Shown here: positions 1-5,243 of the stretch, piece by piece
Numbering within the stretch: the first letter of the stretch is position 1
Layout: the number at the start of each line of letters is the position of its first letter
From: an uncultured Eggerthella sp.
GTDB lineage: Bacteria > Actinomycetota > Coriobacteriia > Coriobacteriales > Eggerthellaceae
Assembly: GCA_900548955.1 (NCBI GenBank)
Contig: URMQ01000097.1
Coordinates: 1-6,410 of the forward strand
Length of the DNA stretch: 6,410 bases
Direction of reading: 5' to 3'
The notes under the pieces: model-generated
The model's database searches: none
What the model was told of the DNA's origin: nothing
The model's input: only the letters and a program-made list of their open reading frames with translations
Position numbers and translations under genes: made by a program

Positions 1-553
1 CACCTGGTGCAACGTCGAATGATTGCGCTAGCACAGCCGTTTCTGCCGTCTCGGCCACTTGCACCGATGCCGCACCCGCTGCAGTTTCCGCAACCGAATC
101 CATTGCTGCAGCTGCTTGCGTAGCTGCTTTATTGCCGGGAATATAATTTCCTGCTAAAACTCCGCAGCCAACCACAACAGTAGCCCCTTTTTCGGGGGCA
201 ATTAAGGTGCCTTCGAATGCTTTCAAAATAGCATCACGACAAGCAAGAGAATTTGCCACATCGGGAATTAAAATGAAATCCGCCTGCTCCAATTCCGTCG
301 GATGAGAATGAGTTTTAAGCGTTACCCACTGGATAGCTTCTGAGTGACGCATGCCAGAAACCGCAAACGTTACTGCCTGATCTACCAAAGTACGTACCAC
401 TACCTCAAAATGCGCAGACAGAGGATTTTCTAGTTCATCATCTGCACGACCAAACGCCTCCACAACTCCGAGCCGTCCTGGACGTGCAAACGCATTCATA
501 ATGTTTCGAAATGCATGCTGCAATACATGCGTTTCTGCGTTGTTGTCAATCAT
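1..553 (-). CDS. phnH: PhnH, carbon-phosphorus lyase core subunit (partial, 3' end outside window)
   Basis: PhnH is a subunit of the C-P lyase core complex (PhnG, H, I, J), which turns phosphonates into ribose-linked phosphonate and then cleaves the C-P bond in the cytoplasm. I translated 184 codons from the ATG at 553; the gene runs off the left edge. Residues 14-26 (AFRNIMNAFARPG) match the PhnH N-terminal 'FRxxMxAMxRPG' motif. LVDQAVTF (56-63), ADFIL (91-95) and GTLIAPEKGATVVV (115-128) align by eye with Escherichia coli PhnH. The start lies 2 bases after the phnG stop, with a weak GGAAG about 8 bases upstream, so translation is probably coupled to phnG. Oddity: residues 143-176 contain 15 alanines in 34 positions, where the E. 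coli protein moves quickly on to its next conserved block. The identity is secure; the C-terminal half cannot be judged. Confidence 0.9.
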   Translation of the reverse strand, partial: MIDNNAETHVLQHAFRNIMNAFARPGRLGVVEAFGRADDELENPLSAHFEVVVRTLVDQAVTFAVSGMRHSEAIQWVTLKTHSHPTELEQADFILIPDVANSLACRDAILKAFEGTLIAPEKGATVVVGCGVLAGNYIPGNKAATQAAAAMDSVAETAAGAASVQVAETAETAVLAQSFDVAPG

Positions 554-555
554 AG

Positions 556-984
556 TTACGCTTCCATGGTCGAAAAGTCTACTTGTGTCTTTAAGAGCGC
601 TTCATTACGCTTGCGCTTTTGAGCCTTAATATGCTCGTCGGATTCGGCTAAAAGCGCGTTCCAGCCCTTGTTTTCACACTGTTCGGCATCAAGGGTGTAT
701 GCGGCATCTACCACGGCCAAATCAAATGCCTTATCGTGGTCTTCGCCCATGACCATGCCGTAACCATACGTGGCACCAATGCGAACCACACATGATGTCA
801 TCAACGCTTCCCCTAAATAAAATAGGGAGCGTTTTGCGCTTTCGCGCACACGAAGCATAACGAGCTCTTCGGTTGGCTCTTTGACTAGAGCAACGTCATG
901 CGACTGTTCAATCTCACGCGCAATGTGATCGAGGATGTTTCGATCCCCTTCCACCAAAATGCGCGTACGCTCTTTCCTTTCCAT
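556..984 (-). CDS. phnG: PhnG, carbon-phosphorus lyase core subunit
   Basis: PhnG belongs to the C-P lyase core complex; with PhnI, PhnH and PhnL it is needed for the step that couples a phosphonate to the ribose of ATP. The protein is 142 residues, close to the roughly 150 usual for the family. The hallmark block is present: LRVRESAKRSLFYLGEALMT (44-63), then G-Y-G-M-V-M-G (74-80), and A-x-x-L-A-V-V-D-A-A-Y (86-96). The C-terminus is a charged helical stretch with K/R-rich residues around 118-127. The ATG at 984 is preceded by AGGAGAG (999-993) with an 8-base spacer, which fixes the start. It lies 25 bases after the second permease gene and 2 bases before phnH, so it belongs to the same operon and links transport to catabolism. 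Confidence 0.93.
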   Translation of the reverse strand: MERKERTRILVEGDRNILDHIAREIEQSHDVALVKEPTEELVMLRVRESAKRSLFYLGEALMTSCVVRIGATYGYGMVMGEDHDKAFDLAVVDAAYTLDAEQCENKGWNALLAESDEHIKAQKRKRNEALLKTQVDFSTMEA

Positions 985-1009
985 TCCTTTTTCTCTCCTG
1001 ATTTTTTAA

Positions 1010-1912
1010 CTAGTTTTGAACGATGAAGCGCTTGCGCAGCTGAGTAGCAATGATTTCGAGAACAACTGCAACTGCCAAGCAGAAGTACACGATTACGCCT
1101 ACTTCATGAATATTGAGATAGAAACTACCCGCCAAGAACAGCTGGTAACCAACACCACCTGCACCTGCAACAGCTCCTACTGCAACCGCATTAACGAAGT
1201 TGATTTCAAAACGAATAAAGGTCCAAGAAAGCATTTCGGTAATTTTTTCCGGAACTACTGCAGAAAACACCACTTGCCACCAAGAAGCGCCCGATGCACG
1301 AAGCGCCTCAATAACACCCGGATCAACTTCTTCAAAGCTTTCGGAATATGCTTTAACCAAATATGCAACGCTATGGAATAAAAGACCCGTTACCGCCGCC
1401 TCTGGACCGAGACCAATAGCAACCGTAAAGATAAGTACCCACAAAATGGTTGGTACTGCACGGAAGAATGACATGATGGCTTTAATCACGTTTGAAATTG
1501 CCTTATTAGACAAATTCATAGCAGCAAACAAACCAAAGAAGAAGGCAATTACCGCACCAATAAAGGTGGTCAAAGCAGCAAGAGCCAAAGACTCTACAGT
1601 GCCAATAATTACATCTTCCATGGTGAAATGATTCACCAGCCAAGGCTGCGTAAGCATGGTAAAGAAGTCTTCGAAAGCAGCAGGAACAGCCTGTGCCATA
1701 GGAATTTTGCCGTAATCCATGATGATGAACGTGAAGATAGTTACGGCAACCAAAACACCTAAGGTGATCCACAACACCGTGTTAGATTTATTCGCTAGGC
1801 GGGTTTTAATGCGACCACCATGGCTGCGCTTAATACCCAACGCCGTGTCATCAAGCTGTTTCGCTTCAGCAATACGCTGCGCGCAAGCTTCCGCACTAAT
1901 AGACGGACTCAT
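1010..1912 (-). CDS. phnE: phosphonate ABC transporter permease, second PhnE-type subunit
   Basis: Integral membrane subunit of the phosphonate importer, 300 residues. An unusually polar N-terminal stretch of about 45 residues precedes the first hydrophobic helix (about 46-65). Further membrane segments lie at about 102-132, 141-169, 171-187 and 270-291. The cytoplasmic coupling (EAA) loop is clear: V-I-E-A-L-R-A-S-G-A-S (200-210) ending in V-V-P (219-221). FFRAVPTILWVLI (149-161) and FEINFVNAVAVGAVAGAGGVG (235-255) are typical of PhnE. The start overlaps the end of the preceding permease gene by four bases (ATGA), and a full AGGAGG (1926-1921) sits 8 bases upstream inside that gene. The two permeases are diverged paralogues, so the pore is probably a heterodimer, whereas E. 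coli uses a single PhnE. The exact substrate (phosphonate, phosphite or ester) cannot be told from sequence. Confidence 0.93.
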   Translation of the reverse strand: MSPSISAEACAQRIAEAKQLDDTALGIKRSHGGRIKTRLANKSNTVLWITLGVLVAVTIFTFIIMDYGKIPMAQAVPAAFEDFFTMLTQPWLVNHFTMEDVIIGTVESLALAALTTFIGAVIAFFFGLFAAMNLSNKAISNVIKAIMSFFRAVPTILWVLIFTVAIGLGPEAAVTGLLFHSVAYLVKAYSESFEEVDPGVIEALRASGASWWQVVFSAVVPEKITEMLSWTFIRFEINFVNAVAVGAVAGAGGVGYQLFLAGSFYLNIHEVGVIVYFCLAVAVVLEIIATQLRKRFIVQN

Positions 1913-2790
1913 ATGATCTGCCTCCTGACGTAGTTAGAAGTTGCTTCGCAAGCAATTACAACAACGATGATGAAAAGAAGAATAATTGCGGTAACTCCGT
2001 AGTCGAAGCTCTTGTAGTACACATTGAATACAAAGCCGATACCAGTACCCGTCAAAATACCAACGAGCGTTGCATCTCGAATATTAGTTTCAACCATGTA
2101 GAGCAACCAGCTAACTACCGAAGTAATAGACAGAGGAATAACTGCCTGTACTACGATTTGTAAATAACTCGCACCAGTTGAACGAAGCGCTTCAATTACG
2201 CCGGTGCTAATTTCATCAAGCGTTTCCAAGAAGCAACGAGTTAAATAGCCGAAACTACCTAAGAACAAAACAAGAAAGCCCGTAAATTCACTTTGATTGA
2301 AAGAGAAGAGCAAGATAAATGCCCAAGCTACTGCAGGAATATTACGGAAAACCGAAGCAATAGCACGAACAATAATAGAAGTAGGACCACCAATGCCTAC
2401 CGTACGACAACCCAAAACTGCCAAAACGTAGGCAAAAATAGCGCCCACCACACTTGATGCAACTGCAGACAATACCGTCGATAGCAGCGCGCTAAGAATC
2501 TGCGGGATTTTCTCTAGCGATTCAACAGTAGGAATAAAGTTTGTAGCCATCCAAACTATTGCTGAGGGGAAATCCAGTACTGCAGCAATGAAGTCGAAAT
2601 CTACCGCGGCGCCAGACAATGCATTAATAGCAATAAATCCAACGGCTAGAATCACAATAAAAATGCTGCGCTTGCGGAAAAACTTGCGTCCTTCAGCAGA
2701 ATTAGGAAGAACTACTTTCCCCCCATCAGTGATGTCAGTAGACGTAGGTCCTTCAGCAGCCTTACGATGCAAGAAAGAAAAAGCACTCAT
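1909..2790 (-). CDS. phnE: phosphonate ABC transporter permease, first PhnE-type subunit
   Basis: Membrane subunit of the phosphonate importer, 293 residues. The N-terminal 40 residues are polar and basic (R35-R41), followed by a hydrophobic helix at about 42-60; later membrane segments lie at about 97-127, 137-164, 170-185 and 265-283. The EAA loop reads V-I-E-A-L-R-S-T-G-A-S (198-208) and ends V-I-P (217-219). V-F-R-N-I-P-A-V-A-W-A-F (147-158) and ETNIRDATLVGILTGTGIGF (234-253) are PhnE signatures. The start codon overlaps the phnC stop by four bases (ATGA). The upstream purine tract GGGGGC (2802-2797) is a poor Shine-Dalgarno site, so coupling to phnC translation is likely. It pairs with the following permease gene to build the channel. 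Confidence 0.93.
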   Translation of the reverse strand: MSAFSFLHRKAAEGPTSTDITDGGKVVLPNSAEGRKFFRKRSIFIVILAVGFIAINALSGAAVDFDFIAAVLDFPSAIVWMATNFIPTVESLEKIPQILSALLSTVLSAVASSVVGAIFAYVLAVLGCRTVGIGGPTSIIVRAIASVFRNIPAVAWAFILLFSFNQSEFTGFLVLFLGSFGYLTRCFLETLDEISTGVIEALRSTGASYLQIVVQAVIPLSITSVVSWLLYMVETNIRDATLVGILTGTGIGFVFNVYYKSFDYGVTAIILLFIIVVVIACEATSNYVRRQII

Positions 2791-3701
2791 AATACTGCCC
2801 CCGTAAGGGTTTCTTCCTTCTTTTCGCCAGTGTTCGTCACAGAAGCTGAAGTGGTTTGCTCATCGGAGTCGTTTACTACGATTCCAGGACGATCAGGTGC
2901 TTGGTTAACCAATTCGCCTTCTTCAACGCCATCAGCATGTTCGCGAACATAAGGAGTGCCATAGATATAGGAAATCACCTTGGCGTCAAGTTCGTCAGGG
3001 GTGCCATCAAATACCAACTTGCCTTTGCGCAGGCCAATGATGCGGTCAGAAAATTCTACTGCGTAGTCAACCTGATGCAGATTTACCAAACAAGCAATGC
3101 CCAATTCGTCGCAAGCCCAGCGCAGTTGCTCCATGACCGTACGAGAAGAACGAGGGTCCAAACTAGCAATAGGCTCGTCACACAGCATAAGCAGTGGGTC
3201 CTGAACCAATGCACGAGCGATACCTACACGCTGCTTCTGACCACCAGAAAGCTGGTCAGCTCGCTTGTAAGCGAACTCTGCCAAACCAACCTTCGCAAGA
3301 ATATCGAAAGCTTCCATCTTTTCTTCTTCGGTGTACAAACCAAGAGCACCAGCAAGGCTTGATTTGTATCCCAAACAACCCTGCAGTACGTTTTCAATTG
3401 CGCTCGCACGATAAACCAAGTTGTAGTGCTGGAAAATCATGCTGATGCGGCGGCGTATTCCACGAAGCTGACGCTTAGACATTTTTGTTACATCTTCGCC
3501 ATTAAAGATGATGCTACCTTCCGTAGGATCAATCAGGCGGTTGATGCAGCGCAAGAATGTTGACTTACCAGCACCAGAGCAGCCGATAACACTTACAAAT
3601 TCACCGCGACCTACCGTTACGCTTACACTATCGAGGGCTTTAGCTTTGCCGTTGTAGCTTTTAGATAAGTCGTCGATGACCAAAAGGTCTGAATCAGCCA
3701 T
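2787..3701 (-). CDS. phnC: PhnC, phosphonate ABC transporter ATP-binding protein
   Basis: ATPase that powers the phosphonate importer, 304 residues from the ATG at 3701. All ABC motifs are intact: Walker A GCSGAGKST (40-48), Q-loop Q91-H-Y-N-L, signature LSGGQKQRVGIARAL (151-165), Walker B LLMLCDEP (170-177), D-loop SLDP (180-183), and the switch histidine H209 in NLHQVD. The core ends near IYG (246-248), about where most PhnC proteins end. The last 55 residues are an acidic, Thr/Ser/Glu-rich tail without a recognised domain. I chose 3701 because GGAGAG (3712-3707) sits 5 bases upstream and family alignment begins there; the in-frame codon 11 residues upstream lies between the terminator hairpin and this site. 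It is separated from phnD by that hairpin and overlaps the first permease gene by four bases. Confidence 0.95.
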   Translation of the reverse strand: MADSDLLVIDDLSKSYNGKAKALDSVSVTVGRGEFVSVIGCSGAGKSTFLRCINRLIDPTEGSIIFNGEDVTKMSKRQLRGIRRRISMIFQHYNLVYRASAIENVLQGCLGYKSSLAGALGLYTEEEKMEAFDILAKVGLAEFAYKRADQLSGGQKQRVGIARALVQDPLLMLCDEPIASLDPRSSRTVMEQLRWACDELGIACLVNLHQVDYAVEFSDRIIGLRKGKLVFDGTPDELDAKVISYIYGTPYVREHADGVEEGELVNQAPDRPGIVVNDSDEQTTSASVTNTGEKKEETLTGAVL

Positions 3702-3727
3702 AATTTCTCTCCAAATAATTCGAACGG

Positions 3728-3769
3728 AAAACAAAGACCCCGTCAGGCAGTTCCTACCTGACGGGATCT
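3728..3769 (-). terminator. strong hairpin plus T-tract between phnD and phnC
   Basis: On the minus strand, bases 3769-3735 form a 16-pair stem with a GAA triloop. The core is nine perfect pairs (CCCGTCAGG with CCTGACGGG). Two of the outer and inner pairs are U-G wobbles that exist only in the minus-strand RNA; on the plus strand they would be C-A mismatches. The stem runs straight into TTTGTTTT (3735-3728). This is the form of an intrinsic terminator reading in the operon's direction, 18 bases after the phnD stop and 26 bases before the phnC start. Since no promoter is visible after it, I infer partial readthrough: the hairpin would protect the 3' end of the phnD message and lower expression of the downstream genes. 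Confidence 0.85.
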
Positions 3770-3787
3770 AAAATCACCTTGTATTAA

Positions 3788-4831
3788 TTAGCCAAGGTTA
3801 CGGATTGGGTCGTACCAAGCATCCTCTACAGGGGTAAAGCAGGTCTTATCAGATTCCTTCTCTACCAAACCAACAGCATTTTCATCTTCGCCGTCATAGA
3901 AGATTGCGCTGTTTGCAGCGTCCTCGGAGCACATTGCTTCGGTTACTGCGTTCATTTCATCCTCGGTCAAGGTTTCAGTGTTGTAGCAGAATGGAAGATT
4001 GAGAACTGGAGTGATACCGATGATGGTGAACTGTTCACCACGTACGGTGTCGAATGGAGCCTCAGCGTCATCCTTTACCTGATATACAGCACCTACAGTG
4101 TTAGGTTCGCCAGATACAAGATCGAAGTACATATCAACGTCAATGTCGTCGAATGCTGCAGCTTCAGCGTTGCCGGAAAGCAGGTTTACTGCAGAGCCCG
4201 GGTGAGAGTCACCAAACATTACAGAACTGAAGAACTTGCCATCTTCAAGAAGCTCGTCAGAAGACTCAAGACCAAACGTCTCAACGATCAAGCTAGAAGG
4301 AATTGCAAAACCAGAAGTGGAGGCTGCAGAAACGAAGGAGAAGCTCTTACCTTCAATGTTGTTGATGCTGTAAGAGTCGCCATCCTTGTACTGATCAGCG
4401 TTTTCGGTCTTTACATTAATGCGGCTGTAGTAGCAAGCTTCATCGAGTCCACCGTTTGCGTCACTCGCGGTGAAAGCGCACTGAACTTTGTCGTTCTTTT
4501 CGTTAGCCTGTACATAGCCCTCTGCACCGAGGTAACCCATCTGAGCCTGACCAGAAACGAGGGCCTCGATTGCTACGTTGTAATCAGTGGTGGTCATAAT
4601 CTCAACGTCACGACCGGTTGCATTCTTGATGATTTCAGCAATTGCGTCACGAGATGCTTCCATGTTTGCAGAAGAATTGTCAGGCAAGAAAACTACTGTG
4701 ATTGGCTCGCTGTTAGAAGAACCCTCGCCAGAATCGGAGGAACAACCCGTTGCGAGCAACATGGTACCAAGCGCAAGTACTGCAGCCAGAAGAACTGCAA
4801 GAGCACGCTTTGCTGTTGATACACCTTCCAT
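3788..4831 (-). CDS. phnD: PhnD, phosphonate-binding lipoprotein of the ABC transporter
   Basis: Extracytoplasmic substrate-binding protein for the phosphonate importer, 347 residues from the ATG at 4831. A lipoprotein signal peptide is visible: basic K8-R9, hydrophobic core 10-26, and lipobox A-T-G-C with the lipidated cysteine at 30, then a Ser/Gly/Glu-rich linker (31-41). The mature part starts with ITVVFLPDNSS (44-54) and contains D-Y-N-V-A-I-E-A-L-V-S-G-Q-A-Q-M-G-Y-L-G followed by FVSAASTSGFAIPSSLI, the ligand-pocket regions of the PhnD/PtxB family. AGGAAGAG (4848-4841) lies 9 bases before the chosen ATG; an in-frame TTG 24 codons upstream would put charged residues ahead of the signal peptide and is not favoured. 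It is the first gene of the operon and is cut off from phnC by a terminator-like hairpin, which fits the usual excess of binding protein over transporter. The ligand could be a phosphonate, phosphite or related ester. Confidence 0.93.
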   Translation of the reverse strand: MEGVSTAKRALAVLLAAVLALGTMLLATGCSSDSGEGSSNSEPITVVFLPDNSSANMEASRDAIAEIIKNATGRDVEIMTTTDYNVAIEALVSGQAQMGYLGAEGYVQANEKNDKVQCAFTASDANGGLDEACYYSRINVKTENADQYKDGDSYSINNIEGKSFSFVSAASTSGFAIPSSLIVETFGLESSDELLEDGKFFSSVMFGDSHPGSAVNLLSGNAEAAAFDDIDVDMYFDLVSGEPNTVGAVYQVKDDAEAPFDTVRGEQFTIIGITPVLNLPFCYNTETLTEDEMNAVTEAMCSEDAANSAIFYDGEDENAVGLVEKESDKTCFTPVEDAWYDPIRNLG

Positions 4832-4906
4832 TTGTTTGTACTCTTCCTTTCTTTGTTTTCTCTCTGTCAATAAAGACAGGTGGCACTTTTTGCATGAAAA
4901 CAACCG

Positions 4907-4921
4907 TTATGTACGGAACAT
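4907..4921 (-). CDS. possible four-codon upstream ORF in the phnD leader
   Basis: ATG TTC CGT ACA TAA would encode Met-Phe-Arg-Thr. A strong purine tract, GGAGGG (4929-4924), lies only two bases upstream, which is closer than ideal. The last codons and the stop lie inside the 3' inner arm of the long inverted repeat, so a ribosome here would open that stem. This could be chance; it is listed because the Shine-Dalgarno-like tract is the best in the leader and is otherwise unexplained. Confidence 0.2.
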   Translation of the reverse strand: MFRT

Positions 4922-4976
4922 AGCCCTCCGCATCCTCATTTTTTGTGTTTACTCAAAATATGAGGAAGATTACTTA

Positions 4977-4999
4977 TGTTTAATTACTTAAATTAAACA
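4977..4999. promoter_or_regulatory. perfect 23-base dyad, candidate operator
   Basis: Arms TGTTTAATT (4977-4985) and AATTAAACA (4991-4999) are exact reverse complements around the spacer ACTTA. The size and symmetry fit a dimeric repressor or activator site, for example of the GntR or TetR kind. It lies about 145 bases upstream of the phnD start. No regulator gene is in the window, so the protein is unknown. The same bases could be one hairpin of the leader RNA described for 4887-5054. Confidence 0.45.
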
Positions 5000-5046
5000 G
5001 TTGGTTACATGTCTCAATTTCGAGTCGTACATAACAGGATATTTCA

Positions 5047-5066
5047 TGCAAAAACCTACAAAAACC
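5047..5066 (-). repeat. two tandem 10-mers upstream of phnD
   Basis: On the minus strand GGTTTTTGTA is followed at once by GGTTTTTGCA, identical at nine of ten positions and one helical turn apart. Tandem direct repeats of about 10-11 bases are the usual target form of OmpR-family regulators such as PhoB and PhoP, but these bases do not match the E. coli or Bacillus Pho-box consensus as I know them. The second unit overlaps the outer arm of the inverted repeat, so the repeat may also be a by-product of the T-rich arm. Confidence 0.35.
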
Positions 5067-5090
5067 GCCCATGCAAAGCAGGGTCGCTTC

Positions 5091-5096
5091 AATATA
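5091..5096 (-). promoter_or_regulatory. possible -10 box for the phn operon (TATATT)
   Basis: TATATT matches the sigma70 -10 consensus at five of six positions. No -35 box of quality is found 16-18 bases upstream. Transcription from here would start near 5084 and would include the whole inverted-repeat leader, giving about 250 bases of untranslated RNA. A weak -35 is compatible with an activator-dependent promoter, but AT-rich sequence makes such matches common. Confidence 0.25.
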
Positions 5097-5122
5097 TTTG
5101 CGATTTCTTAATAAAGGAGCAC

Positions 5123-5243
5123 GTTTCTATCGTGCGCATTATCCTCAAAGGCAACCGTGCCAGCAGCAAACGCCTAACGACCAGTTTCTTTCGTGCTAGC
5201 GAACGCGCAATTCCCAAAAGGCAACCGCACTCGCAGCAGCAAC
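5123..5243 (-). repeat. degenerate direct duplication of the trmH 3' end
   Basis: Bases 5243-5184 (last codons and stop of the methyltransferase gene, plus 12 bases) recur in decayed form at 5171-5123. Shared blocks in the same order are TGCTGCTG, CGGTTGCCTTT, a G/A-rich link to TGCGC, and GCACGAAAGAAAC against GCACGATAGAAAC (12 of 13). In the matching frame the second copy reads AAGTVAFEDNA, against AAASAVAFWELR at the true C-terminus. The second copy is not joined to an open frame, since a TAG lies just before it. It looks like a fossil tandem duplication. Confidence 0.6.

Larger units (their letters stand above)
4887..5054 (-). promoter_or_regulatory. candidate structured leader RNA of the phn operon (long inverted repeat enclosing two hairpins)
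   Basis: The outer arms are 4887-4915 and 5026-5054. Each consists of a 13-base block (TTTTTGCATGAAA) and a 10-base block (GTTATGTACG) separated by six bases; arm 1 and the reverse complement of arm 2 agree at 24 of 29 positions. In minus-strand RNA the inner block gains two more pairs (C5037-G4904 and wobble U5036-G4905), giving stems of 13 and 12 pairs around a 4x4 internal loop. The enclosed 110 bases hold a perfect 9-pair palindrome (4977-4999) and a hairpin of 7 plus 4 pairs with one bulge (4933-4966). The predicted fold is a three-way junction ending 55 bases before the phnD start. I recognise no known riboswitch class. Alternatives are paired DNA operator sites or a small inverted-repeat element; I see no target-site duplication at its borders. 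Confidence 0.5.
4832..5195. other. 364-base non-coding region between trmH-like gene and phnD
   Basis: No convincing gene of normal size is present on either strand. The region is AT-rich compared with its neighbours. From right to left it holds a degenerate copy of the trmH 3' end (5171-5123), a TATATT box (5096-5091), two tandem 10-mers (5066-5047), a large inverted-repeat structure (5054-4887), a small CTGTC/GACAG hairpin (4879-4864), and the phnD ribosome binding site. The density of symmetrical elements is far above what a plain promoter needs, which suggests regulation of the phn operon here. Confidence 0.8.

Noticed and set aside
1016..1631. Plus-strand open frames opposite the second permease gene
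   Set aside because: They mirror the hydrophobic codons of the permease gene and show no family motifs.
3702..3734. Longer PhnC start 11 codons upstream
   Set aside because: The extra residues overlap the T-tract of the hairpin and the true ribosome binding site, and do not align with the family.
4202..4819. 205-codon open frame on the plus strand
   Set aside because: It lies wholly antisense to phnD, has no ribosome binding site that I can see, and its translation has no recognisable domain; the phnD frame explains the sequence.
4864..4879. CTGTC/GACAG hairpin near the phnD ribosome site, resembling an E. coli Pho-box half
   Set aside because: Only the CTGTC part matches; the second half is inverted rather than direct, the stem is five pairs, and the position just before the ribosome site is wrong for an activator.
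4832..4903. Longer PhnD start 24 codons upstream (TTG at 4903)
   Set aside because: It would place a charged segment in front of a normal lipoprotein signal peptide and run through the leader inverted repeat; the ATG at 4831 has its own Shine-Dalgarno site.
4887..5054. Miniature inverted-repeat transposable element
   Set aside because: The repeat architecture would fit, but the flanks (GGCAC and CCTAC) show no target-site duplication and no second copy is in the window; kept only as an alternative to be tested by a genome search.
5119..5135. Small hairpin GCACG/CGTGC after the methyltransferase gene as its terminator
   Set aside because: Only five pairs, and the following bases (TCCTTTATT) are a poor T-tract; the CG-rich arms are partly explained by the duplication of the gene end.
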